Positions 1 through 10,865 of a DNA stretch of 36,016 nucleotides are shown one piece after another (position 1 is the stretch's first letter; every line of letters starts with the position of its first letter). The notes under the pieces were generated by a model. The model searched no databases, had not been told where the DNA came from, and saw only the letters and a list, made by a program, of their open reading frames with translations. The position numbers and the translations under genes are program-made. Source of the stretch: Ectocarpus siliculosus (taxonomy: Eukaryota > Sar > Phaeophyceae > Ectocarpales > Ectocarpaceae); contig FN649727.1 in the NCBI GenBank assembly GCA_000310025.1, positions 4,683,825 to 4,719,840 of the forward strand, read 5' to 3'.

Positions 1-25
1 GGGGGGGGGGGGGGGGGGGGGGGGG
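1..25. repeat. Poly-G run at left edge
   Basis: Twenty-five consecutive G bases open the window. A run this long at the very edge may be a low-complexity assembly boundary rather than biology. A second G run (22 bases) lies close to the right edge at 35955-35976. Confidence 0.9.
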
Positions 26-378
26 CGTACTCATTTGTTGCTTGCGGTAGTCATTTGACCATTGACCACGCGTCCCTTTCGAGACGGAGCACCGTTCCTA
101 CACTTACTAGAGACACCACCAACATTTGGGAGCTCTTTACGTTTCTGCCACACACTCCATAACAATTTCTTGCACATCTTATCCCCGTCCTCTAGGGCCT
201 CTTGTGCCCACCATCGGGGGGGGGGGCGTTACCGAACGGCTGATGCTATCACGGCGGGGCAGGTGTTACAATATAAACAGACGGCGTATGAGGTGTTGCT
301 GGTACGGTGACCGGCGGCAGAAATACTTGAAAGACGATAGTGTGTTAGCAGCACATACAAGTAGGCGGAAGCACTTAC

Positions 379-575
379 CTGTGTGCGGCGGCGTGACTGC
401 CGGCGCTTGATCGAATAGATAGAGTAACAGCGCACGTTTCTGATCGGAGATCTGACAAAGCCTTGGCTAGCCTAGAAAACAAGATCAATGCATGTACCAG
501 CTGTTTTGTACACCTTGCTCTCATCAGAGACAGACGCCAAAGCGATTGAAAGCTGGTGGTATATGCTAGGACCGA
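379..575 (-). CDS. Candidate C-terminal exons of the RhoGEF (rest of PH domain)
   Basis: Two open, phase-compatible stretches lie downstream of the PH-start exon. The first, 575-514, reads GPSIYHQLSIALASVSDESK after an acceptor tag and ends at a gtgtac donor. The second, 451-379, begins ISDQKRALLLYLFD after a cag acceptor and ends at a strong gtaagt donor. Phases fit if the preceding exon stops at 786 (one base carried over, then phase 0). The hydrophobic, strand-like composition would suit the middle strands of a PH domain, but no PH hallmark such as the C-terminal tryptophan is visible. The alternative is read-through of the 906 exon to a stop at 667-669, giving a Gln-rich tail. The gene may end further left, outside the window. 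Confidence 0.3.
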
Positions 576-785
576 CTACAGACGAGAAGGCAGCCATTTA
601 CCCCCGACGAACTGCTGGTTGTCAAAGGGCAATACCAAAAAACACACGCGCTTGCCCCCACAAATATCACCTTAACGGGATCGAACCGATCCCTCTGTGA
701 CTGCCGTGCTGCTGCCGCTGCTGTTGCTGCAGCTGACACTGGTCGTACCCGCGACGCTCCATGGACGAGCCCCCCCCGGCCACAC

Positions 786-2173
786 CGCCGCAAAGACCAA
801 GCCCCCCCCCGCCGAAGCTCGCAGCGCTCATGGTCTCGAGCGACGAGTGGAAGAGCTCGTCGGGGAAGAGGACGAACCGAATGTATCGAGGCCCGTCGCG
901 GCAAACCTGACGATACCGCGACGTTGTTTACTAACACGTTTTTTGTTTCGGGTTCGGTTTGTTGAGCTGTCTAATTTCAGTTTGATTTATTCCGTGGTGT
1001 TGCCCCGACCCATCCACCGCGGTGTATTTAGTGCACGGGTGGTCAAGCACGAGGAGTACAGTAGTCTACGCCTGTAGGAAGGAACAGTTTCGCTGTTACT
1101 ATATATGTCGTGTTTCCTTCTTCATTACGAGCAAGAAAGGGAGAGAGGCACGGTACGAGGCACCAAGCGCCACTAAGGATTTCCGGCCAGGCGTCATGCC
1201 ATGGGCCTTGCCGTGCCTGAAGCCGAAACAATGGAAATATAAGCTGATTGGAGGTATGTGAGGCTGTCACAAGCATCGAGACACTGCAGCAGCTACACCA
1301 CCACATGGCGGCACCAATCGCATCACCTTCGTGAGGCGCCCTTCCTTGATCTTGTGGCGTGCCAGCAGCACCCCATCGTGCGACGGGGCCCCTACCAGCT
1401 GGCGTTGACTCCGCGCTGCCGGTACCACCATCTGCCCCCAAAACGCGGCCGCGTAAAATCATTGCGCGGGTCGGTTTTGGCGCGCAAGTTTTGCGGGAGC
1501 GATGAATGGAACAAGAAGAGGAGGGGCGAAAGGAGAGCACAACACCAGTGCTATTTGCTGACACTTCCCTTTGCCCGCACACCCGAACCAACCGTTTCAG
1601 TCGCACCTGCTGTGTAGGGCTGGAGCGGCAAGTGCGTTCGCTGAGGGCCTTTCTCTCGAGGCCAATACCGCGGGGGCCGGGGCCAGGGCCTGGGCCATCC
1701 CCGGCAGCAACGGCAGCAGCGCCGGCGGCTCCGCCGCCGCCTTCGGCCGACGTCATCATCTGTTCGCTCACCGCGGGCGGGAGCGTCAAGCTCCGCGCCA
1801 GCTCGCGGTGCAGCACCGCCAGGTGAACGGGGCAGCTCTCCGACGTGGACTCCACGAGGAGGCGGTACTGAGTAAGTCGCTGCGGTAGGATGCGGCGGAG
1901 AGGGGGACGGCGGACAGCAACAAAACGCGAAGGCGACCGAGAAACATCTTCTTATTGTACCGTAGGGTGCGGGGCTGGAATTGGAGGAGGGGAACTGGGA
2001 GAGTGTGGTGAAGGAAGAAGCGACGATGATGGTGGGAGCAAGTTGGTGGGTTTCGCGCAACAACAACTCCTATTTGAGTTGAAATTGATGCTTTGGTGTG
2101 TTCAGTTTCACGACTACTCGGTACAGTTTTCACACCTAGGCAAACGTGAGCTGCTTCGCACCTTCGGGGGGGC

Positions 2174-2226
<53 letters not shown>

Positions 2227-5200
2227 AGACCGGAGTGGTATGCAGTGTGGAAAACTCTAGAGGTTACTAGCCAGTTGTCAGTGTCGGAGTCTGCCAACCT
2301 CACCCCGAGGGGAGTCCAAGAATGCCCCGCAGCATGAAAAATAGCTCACTACGTACACCGAACACGCGAGAATCAAAGTCAGGATCACCTGTAACGGCAT
2401 GGCGAGGAAGTCCCACAGCCGGAAGCCGCCGCACCTCTCCTGGAGCTCGCACGCCCTAATGAACATGGCCAGCGGCGGGTCCGCCTCCATTTTCGTCAAG
2501 CTGTCCATGCCCTCCGGCCACCCTGCTACGTACACATCAAACACCTGTCGTCGTCGTCGTTGTTGGTGGCGGCGGTGGTGGTGGTATTGGTGTTGTTGTC
2601 GTGAGTGGTGGTGATGATAGTGTGTTGGCGTGGAAAGTTGTGCGCACAGAGGGTGAAGGACGTGCTTCGACGGCGTTACAACTTTCAAGTGTCGAGGTCG
2701 AGGCACGCGCCCCGAAAACGTCTCCACGCACTACACTAACTAGAGGACCGCGGTCTTTGAAAGGCCAAGTCTTTGATAGGCCACGCAAGACACAACGGAG
2801 GCAACACACAGCAAAGAGGCAACGGTCGAAAGCAAAGATGCCACACCCATTAGGGGGAGGGAGGAGGGCCACTCGCGAGATGCTGGGTTCAAAACGTTTT
2901 TTGTTTATTTTTGTGGATTGTGTCCGCACCTCGGGGGACACTTCTTTGAGCACCGCACATACGCGGGGGGTTTGCATGGGTATGTTCGTGTGAGAGGCGT
3001 TTTCGTCACACGGAGACAAAACGTATGGATTCCGAAGCGTACTTTTCGGTAGTGGTAGTGGTCACCTGCGCTGGTCGTTTCTAGCTGAGCTGTTGATGAT
3101 GTAAGAAGCAACGACGAAACAGCCAAACGCCAAAAAGCAGCAAGACCGCTTTCACCGCCAACTTAATTGGCGGACGGCTTTATCCCGCGGGAAAAACGTA
3201 CATATCGGAGGGGCGTACATGCTCCTGCGTGTCACGGAGCCCCCGCACCCACAACACTGGACTGACGCACGTCATCCCCACTGATGCACCATCAACAAAG
3301 TTACCATCAACCACGTTTACGCTTTGCCATCGGTCATACACACGAAGTTCCGAAACCTGTAGACAGCTGTACAGGAAGTGAGCAGACCATTGCGTGTGGA
3401 AATCTGCCATCACCCCGCTGGCCTCTAAAAATACGAGCCAACAGCAAGACCGCGTGCTACAAAACCACCACCACATGGGGCAGGCACACGGTAACTGCGC
3501 CACGCGGGTCGAAGGTGGACGAAAAAAAATCTCCACGACAGCAGTGTGTGGCTTTCCTCCGTCCTGTGTGGCCCCGGCTGGTGCGTCCAGAAATTGTACC
3601 GAAAGTCGTAAAGCGTACAAAAAAAGGCCCACGTTCATCAGAATGATTGAGATGAAAAAAAGATGAAGACGTACCTTGTTCTTCCTCCTGCTGTGTGTGT
3701 CACCGTGTCACCCCGCGGCTGGTGCGTAAACCATACTTATCGGAAGGGATAGGCTGTAGGCTGGCGCCGGGAAAAGATGGGACGAACACACGCACAAGCC
3801 TGCTGCTGCCGCTGCAGAAGAAGTAGTTTATACTCTTGGAAGCAGTGGCGAATTGGGGGGAGACTGATAGCGTTTCCTTCCATCTAGGCTGTAGACTGGT
3901 GCCCAGAATAGACGGGACAAAGACACGCACACCTGCTGCTGCTGCTGCAGAAGGAGAAGAGTGTTTCATGTTCATACCTTGGAAGAAGTGGCGAGTTGGA
4001 GGAACACAACCAGCATGCCTTTCGATCTCGCCGTGCGCGCTCTCTCAAGGACAGGTAGCAGTTGCCTGAACGCACACGCGACGTGATAGGCGCATATATA
4101 TATATGTCTCGTTAGCTTACTTCGGCCTCAGAGACATCTCCACGCAAGTGGTACTGCATACCGCCCAAGTTGTAAAAAGGTGAGACCGGCACACTAAAGC
4201 CACAGGTAGGTGTAGTCTAATCGACAAGGTCGTGGCGTGATTCTAGTCGTTGCCATGGAATTCGTGTTTTTGTGCCCGATACTCGAGCACTTCTTCTTGT
4301 GTTGTCGGAAATGCCCGCACGACACCTTCCTGAGGATGCCACGCACAACCTTCAGGGGATTCCAAACGTATGCATACAATGCATACAATATGTACCCCCA
4401 TTGCCTTTGAAACGACGCTCATTTATTAAGAAACACGAACACTTTCAGCACAACCATCGTGATTTTTCAGCTTGAATTGCACCATTTCTTCGTTTTGGTA
4501 CTTCCTTCTTCCTTCTGCCTGGCACAAAAACTGTGTGACTGGTCGACATAGCCTCTGTGGGTAGCTCCTGGTCATGTCGTCAGGTTAATCAGGCGTCCAA
4601 CAACGCTAGTCTATACACGATGCATTCTTGCCATAAGTAGCACACAAGCACCAATCTGGTCTACATGCATCTATTAGGAGCCGCGGATTAACTCGATGAC
4701 TATGGCAATCATCCAGAGATAGCAGGAGCAGCTGCATCTCGCTCTTCTACAATCTGTGCATAGGTCGTCAGATGTCAGATGTTGTACCGACTCAACCAAG
4801 ACTTCTCACCTGCTGCGTGAACCTACAATAATACAGCAGTCACTGATCGAGTATGGATACTCGTCATCGAGAGACAGACAGACAGCCGCGGAATCTCTCT
4901 CTCTTTGTGAAACGTTTTTGCATCAGATCTACTGCTGCTGTACCGACTCAACAAGGTCCTCACCGCAACACGAGCGAGCGTGAACGCAGAACTGCTGTTA
5001 CTTACCTGCTGAAAACAATAAGCTCGTCGATGTTGGAAAACACGGAATCGACGTCCGCTCTGGACACAGGGCAGCTCATCTCTGCCGCCCGGACGGCGTC
5101 TTGCTGCTCGAACCAGCGCACTAGCGGCCAGTAGAAGACTTCCATGAGCGTCTACCAGATCCAGACAAGGCGCAGGCAACCGGAATCCACCGGGAGACAA

Positions 5201-5871
5201 GCGGGGGCAGCAGCGCCAAAGAAAAAAAATTGATAGTGCTGTACATAGATACAACGGTGCCGACTTTTTCGAATTTATCATCGAAGGAAAGGCGTGGGTT
5301 GCAAGGTGCCTCATGGGGTAGTAGACTAGCGAGTCGTCCACCGTTGAGTTTTTTGTTTTTGTGGGTATAACGGACAGGCACAAGATCGAGGACTCTTGTA
5401 TACATTAGCGTCTTTCAGACGCGCGGGGTAGCTGCTACCCCCGCTGCTACAAGAATAGCGGCTGTTTGGGAGAGCTGGGAGAGCCCTTCGCCGGTCTCGA
5501 AGGCCAGCAATAGTAACAAAACATGTACACGGCGTATCCTCTCACTGCTTTTGACAATAGCCTGCTGTTCAACGACATCCCAGCACCCGCGTCTCCAGAG
5601 GGGTCCTTCAAAAGCTATTTAGACTATCGACACAATGACGAAAGAGCGGAAAAAGCGCCACCAATCAGCAACACACGCGGATCCACTCCGTACGACATAA
5701 CCAAACGACTCTCTGATGCTGCCGCGCAGCAGTCACCAGAGCCCTTACACAATCCACTGCTCGTGCGTACTCGCTACTTCTACTTCCAGCCTTTCTCACG
5801 TGCATATCTGCGATGAAGCGCCGCTCGCCCGAGAGGAGCTCGTCTAGGACCCTGTGATGACAACCCCCAAG
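786..5871 (-). CDS. RhoGEF (DH domain plus start of PH domain), partial
   Basis: This would activate a Rho/Rac GTPase by exchanging GDP for GTP at the membrane or cortex. Exons in reading order are 5871-5800, 5151-5006, 4065-3978, 2544-2389, 1879-1772, 1398 (or 1431)-1327, and 906-786. All junctions from the first exon to 1879 match in phase. The joined protein follows the DH fold: VLDELLSGERRFIADMH then TLMEVFYWPL (CR1), VFSNIDELIVFS, QLLPVLERARTARSKG, VVFLQLATSSKVFDVYV, PPLAMFIRACELQER, and CR3 as LWDFLAMPLQ joined to RLTQYRLLVES. A PH start follows: IKEGRLTK joined to VCRDGPRYIRFVLFPDELF. The end of the DH exon is uncertain: a gtgagc donor follows codon 36 at 1772, but the frame stays open into a Gly/Ala/Pro-rich stretch. 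The N-terminus lies right of 5871; the frame is open to an ATG at 6156, but that extension is not conserved-looking. Brown algae use Rac signalling in polarised growth, so a role there is plausible but inferred. Confidence 0.8.
2177..2222. repeat. (GA)n microsatellite
   Basis: An uninterrupted GA dinucleotide tract of about 46 bases. It lies in the RhoGEF intron between the exons at 2544-2389 and 1879-1772. Confidence 0.95.
3751..4005. repeat. Diverged tandem duplication overlapping a RhoGEF exon end
   Basis: Two copies begin aggctgta at 3751 and 3886, an offset of 135 bases. Each runs through a CTG-rich block to a shared end of the form cttggaagNagtggcga. The second copy contains the last 20-25 bases of the RhoGEF exon 4065-3978 and its gtatga donor. 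The first copy has the same exon-like end with a changed donor (gagtat), so it is an apparently dead partial exon copy inside the downstream intron. Confidence 0.75.
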
Positions 5872-6719
5872 CTGAAGAGTAGAAGAAGCCCATAGCTCTC
5901 GCCTGGTGACGACGGCGCCGTCAGACGAGCACGGGGCCTCCTCTGTGCTCGGGCAACCGCCCATTCTTTGCCGCCGGTGGCGCGCCTCTGAAGGAGACAG
6001 ACACAGCAGTGCAGTAGATGCCAGCCACCCCCCCGTGCTTGCTATGCCGCCGCAAGAGGTGCTGCTTGTAGTAGCGTTCAGACGGGGTACCGATGCAGAT
6101 GATGCGTGGGATCCAACCAAAACAGACACACACGCCCGTATGGATCCCACCACCATCCGTTATTTTCTACCACGGTTCCGCAGCACACATGCGGCATATC
6201 CTGTGCCGTTTCAGCGAACCGGGCCATTTCCACGGTTCGTTCCGCCCGGTCACAGCCATATTTATTTGCACATGACACACAAAGATCTCTGTTGTTACGG
6301 CAGCCGTATGCTACACCCGTTAAGAGTTCCAGGAGCGCGGCGCAGAGAATTAACAGTGCACCTGCAGATACCGTGCACTCAAAAGCCCATGAGGGCGGTC
6401 AACATTGATGAAGAACAGACAGACTGCGGCACAACGGAGGGATTCTCCCCGATATTTTGTCGTTGACCCGGTAGAGAACTACAGGGGATGTATTGTAAAA
6501 TGTAAGTTACCTATACAGATGTTTTTGTACTTAGCACCAGTTGGCATCACTGGTATAAATCATCAGTGTTAGACTTAAAAAGACTCGAAATAAGTCCAGT
6601 ACCCAGCCGGTTTCCCTCCACTCACTGAAAAGACTCCACCACATCCCGTTCGACTGTGGGTATATCTCGAATGGGTATAGTCTTCTGTGTGTGTTTTTAT
6701 TATTCCTTACACCTTCTAT

Positions 6720-6850
6720 TGACTTGCGGACCCCTCGGGGCCAGTTGAGCGCACCTTTTTTAGGGTAAGTTAGCCTGCTGTGACCACGGGAATCGACCGC
6801 GTCAAGTGTTGGATCAGTCAGTACGGACATATGAAGGTACTGGGTAGAGA
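6720..6850. repeat. Dispersed repeat, copy 1
   Basis: This segment starts gacttgcggaccc, contains gggtaagttagcctg and tgaccacggg, and ends gaaggtactgggta. A diverged copy in the same orientation lies at 13249-13378. The order of matching blocks is conserved, with small indels between them. No coding capacity or clear termini were seen, so the element class is unknown. Confidence 0.7.
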
Positions 6851-6884
6851 GAGGAGATCGGAACGGTTTATTTTCAATGTGAAG

Positions 6885-6929
<45 letters not shown>
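6885..6929. repeat. (CAA)n microsatellite
   Basis: About fourteen consecutive CAA/ACA trinucleotides in the intergenic region right of the RhoGEF gene. Confidence 0.95.
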
Positions 6930-8114
6930 CACTACACCAGATTCAACTCGCTACTTATATAATACTGCTGCTGTGTACCAGGTACTACGCTGTGTCGTCG
7001 TACATACATACGCATAGGCGCGCGCTGACATGTAATGTACTATACAGCTGTAGCACATGTGTATGTTCTCAAGGTGATGGGAATGAATAATGAACAGAGA
7101 GCCGCGGTGAACGGGTTTTTTTCTCAGCACATACATGAAGAGCCGCCGACAATGGATACTAGTCTATACTTTGGATACACACGTTCACCTACTACCTGAT
7201 CTATCTGCAGTGAGTGTCCATCTGGGACTACAAGAGGTACGCATACTACATACATGTATGTGAGGTCCGAGCCAGGTGTATCGGGTACGTTTTGTCTGCC
7301 GCCACTCTGCATTATTTGCTGCTCTTCGGTTTTTCTTCAGAACACCGTCCGTCCGTGCACAACATCACATCACAGACCTACAGTAACATAATAATAGAAT
7401 AATAGTACAAGGAGATACGTTCAAGTCTCTCTGCGGGTCGACGTCAGATGGTTGAGTCCATTCTTAGACTATATATTATATATATATATGATATGTTCCT
7501 GTCGAGCAACCTTTGGAGCACGGAAGTACACTCCTTGGGCGGGTTCCGCGCTAAAAAAGCCGGTTATTTTTCACGAGTGTTTCAGAATGCGGCCAGGAAT
7601 GAATGAGTTTCTATGTCTAGTCTGAAATTTTGTGTTGAAAAACAGAGGGTCTGCGAAGACTGTGTAGTCAAGAACAGTTACTGTTCCTTGCCTGGTGGTT
7701 TTTTTGCTAAGATTGCTTTGTATGTTCTTTTCAGCGAACGTCAGATCTGCTGAAAAGAGGTCCTCACGAAAAACAAGATAATAATAATAGGCTGATGACG
7801 CAAGTCAGAAGTCTATCTGTTCATCAAGTGACCTACCTGTGCTACGGCGGCGGTGGTAGCAGCAGTGAGCAAGCAAGGTAACAGAGGCGTGTGTCACACC
7901 TTGTTGACAGGTAGGTGTGTGCGGAGGTGCACTGTAGACAGACGTGAGTCTACAACCAAATGGTATGTATTTGGTTCAAAAAGAAATGAGAAACAGAGAT
8001 GTTGTACAAATTTTTTGTATTGTTGAGCTGGGCAGGAAACAGAGTGAGCTCCGGTGGGGGGCGTGCGCTCTGCCTGGTTAGCGTGTTTTTTGTCGATTAC
8101 CGACGAAACTACGA

Positions 8115-8345
8115 AGAACCTTAGTGTACCGGTCCGGAACCGTTCCGGGAACGTTCTGGGAACCAAATACCGTTCTATAAGACCAAAAGCACCGTTCCGG
8201 AAACGTTCCGGGAACCTTTCTAATCTTACTCTGGACTTTTCCTGAGAACGTTCCTGAGAACCGTTCTAGGAAAGTATGCCCGATCCAGGAAACATTCTAC
8301 GAACCGTTACGGAATCTACCGCATCCATCAGTGGATCGTTCTAGA
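8115..8345. repeat. GGAACG/CGTTCC-rich imperfect repeat cluster
   Basis: Variants of ccgttccgggaacgttc recur many times across about 200 bases, for example near 8131-8165, 8190-8220 and 8235-8275. Many are near-palindromic. No coding frame is suggested. It could be a degenerate satellite or a cluster of inverted binding sites. Confidence 0.7.
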
Positions 8346-8939
8346 TATATTTCCCGCAATATCGTTCTTCAAGTTGAACTTACTTCCTTAATAGCTTATT
8401 ATACCGTGTTTAGTGTGCTTTATCACGTATACTGAAACTGGTATAGTTTGGTGCTACTGAAATCGCTCATGATGTACTAATGTGACATCGTATACTACTG
8501 TGTTGTACTCAAGAGAATACGAATAACAGCAGTCTTTTGTATAATGGTATTTGACCCCTTCCTTCAGAATCAATCACCTTTGAGCTGTCTGTTGTGTGGA
8601 ACTCTCTTGTCCGACCACAGTGTAGTATAGCAGGTTGTTGTTGCTTTCCTTTGTTCTCTTTCTCTTGATTAACGCTTTCCAAGCCAACTCACAATATCCC
8701 ACGCACACACGATCATAGATAGATCGCCTGTACGCACACACTGAACAGAAGGAAGGGCACATGTATGTATGTATGTCTCGGCATCTCGGCATAAAGCCCT
8801 GATCTAGCATGACGTCACGTCTTAGCATCCGACGGTGCCAAAATAACCATGATCAACCACGATCACATGTAATGTCTACCTCCAAATACCATAACACTTT
8901 ATCTGGTTGATACTGATATTTCTAACATTTTGCACACGT

Positions 8940-10100
8940 TTGCGGTAGGTCACGGGGATCACGAAAATATACTTTTTTTTCATTTGGCCATCATGGTGCT
9001 AAGTTACTCACGAACAAGTGGGGAAATTGAGGGAAAATCGCCTCCGCGGGGCCCCCGAGGAAAATTCAAACCCGTCCGAATCTTGTAAAATTTTCAGGTC
9101 AAGGTAATTTTGGGGTGTAGATCACGAATCCATCGTCAGAATTTTGATCGGAATCGATGTGACGTTGACACAGCTGCGCATTGATACATACATGCAACAA
9201 GCTGGCATAACCTGGGATTTACTAGGGAATAGACTGAAAAATTCCCTCCCGCAGAAAGCGATCCTCACGTTGACTAGAGCTCTGTAGATTTCGACGTGGG
9301 GGTAATTTTAGGGTGGGCAACACGAGTATCTCATCAGAATGTCCCCGTTTGGCTTTCTTTGCAAGCGACTTACAGCTGCCCAAAAGCTGACTTTAGCTGA
9401 GCAATTTCAAATATCCTGGGATTTTGAATTCTCGGCTTTCCACGACCAGTTTTTGTCTGAACAACTTTCTGAGTGGCTCTACCCCCCGTAACTCGACCAA
9501 GAGGAAGCGATTTCCGCCGAGTTCTCAGAGCTCAAACATCAAGAATGCGGAGAAAAAACAACTTCAGGCCGAGTTCAGGCCGAAGGAGAACTTTTTTTTT
9601 ATCTTTTCTTTTTTACGTCTTTTTTGGGCGTTTCAAGGCGATCTACGAAGTCATTTTTTTTTTGTTCCGCGGGTGGGAACGGGCTGGGTTCTTTAGCTCG
9701 GAACCCGCCCTTGGCGGTTATCCCATTGGCGTACAGTACAACGTACACAAGCACACCTCGTCTTGCCCGCATTGCAACATGCCTTTGAGCCAAATTTTGG
9801 AGACGGTCTCGTTCATGGAGAAAACCAAGTTTCTCGTGTTGCCGTTGTTTTTGGTTCGTTGTTCTGACGCCAGTTCAACGTTTCTTACTGTCATCACGAG
9901 GCAAATCACAAGACGGAGTTCCCGCACACCATTGCCAGTCATGGTCTTCCCACCGCGTCCCCTTCAACGGAACGCCGAAAGTCGTCCATTGTCTTCTTCA
10001 TCTTCGGAACAAGACTTGGACTTTTCTTTCCCTTGTCAGACTCGACTATCCACTCTCTCGCCATCCTCCTCGTGCCCGGCCAACCGACCGGCTTGAGCGC
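8940..10100 (+). mobile_element. Probable decayed repeat element with a broken ORF
   Basis: Two diverged blocks with the pattern ggtaatttt-ggg-tg, then cacga, then catc-tcagaat lie about 190 bases apart near 9095-9150 and 9298-9342. After them a 50-codon frame starts at 9339 (MSPFGFLCKRLTAAQKLTL) and stops after LSEWLYPP. Protein-like sequence then continues in other frames: SSCPHCNMPLSQILE near 9755-9800 in one frame, and SYCHHEANHKTEFPHT near 9890-9935 in another. This looks like a coding relic broken by a stop and frameshifts. I do not recognise the family, and chance open frames remain possible. Confidence 0.35.
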
Positions 10101-10865
10101 GCGTGCTCGCTGGGGGTATGTACAATAGTCATCAACCCAAAGACCCTACAAGATCAAGATCCTGCAAACCTCCCTTCCCTCGTCCCTCGTCACAGACGAC
10201 TCATGTCTCAATCTCCCCGGCCATCCATGTCTCAATCCCCATCGCGTCATCGCCACCCTCAAAAGAATCAGCGGTAGCCACATTCCCCAGAGATGGACTC
10301 CGGAGTCGTGCGGCCGTCGGCGTGCAACAACACAACCTACTCTTGTCGTGATTCCCCTTGTCGCGAGCTGTCCGAAGCGGGACCAAGAGCGGTGGCAGCC
10401 GACTTGCTAGTGGCGCTCCCCGACGCCGCCTGTCGGTCGGAGCGCCTCTGCACATGTTCGGAAAAAAAAAACATAGCGAAAAGGCAAGAACAGCAACACA
10501 GCACACAAAAAACAGAGCACCCGGCGGAGAAAGCCATGCAGAGCGAAGAGGAGAGTGAGACAGGAACAGACACACAGACAGGACGGACAGAAGGACGGAC
10601 AGACACAGTCTCCTGTACGGTGTATCCCTTTCATCAGAAAGTGGATGTATTCGCGATTATTACCCCGCCAGAGACTGAAGTCTTTTTCATTGGTCAGCCG
10701 GTTTGGCGCGGTCGATGCTAGTTCAAAACACAGCACATACACAGACCGTCAGACAGCGAGATGTGAAGAGATATGTGAGAAATCATTATGACGACCGATT
10801 TCGTGCTAGGAACACAGCCTATGCTACCCAAATATGTCAATTTAACAACCACTAGGCCAAGGCAG

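Larger units (their letters stand above)
5872..8100. other. Region without a confident gene
   Basis: An open minus-strand frame continues from the RhoGEF exon to an ATG at 6156 and could be its N-terminus, but it has no recognisable domain. Beyond this I see a (CAA)n tract at 6885-6929, one copy of a dispersed repeat near 6720-6850, an AT-rich tract near 7470-7490, and only short open frames without conserved-looking protein. Confidence 0.5.

Noticed and set aside
668-700. tRNA T-arm-like sequence gggatcgaaccgatccc
   Set aside because: It is a short palindrome with no acceptor or anticodon arms at the right distances.
1043-1855. Minus-strand open frame of 270 codons at the RhoGEF DH end
   Set aside because: Only its first part is DH-like; the rest is Gly/Ala/Pro-rich, then unrelated, and crosses good splice sites. 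It is read-through of introns rather than one exon.
3700-3975. Minus-strand open frame with internal VRVFVPS-type repeats
   Set aside because: The protein repeat simply mirrors the DNA duplication in the RhoGEF intron; there is no sign of selection as protein.
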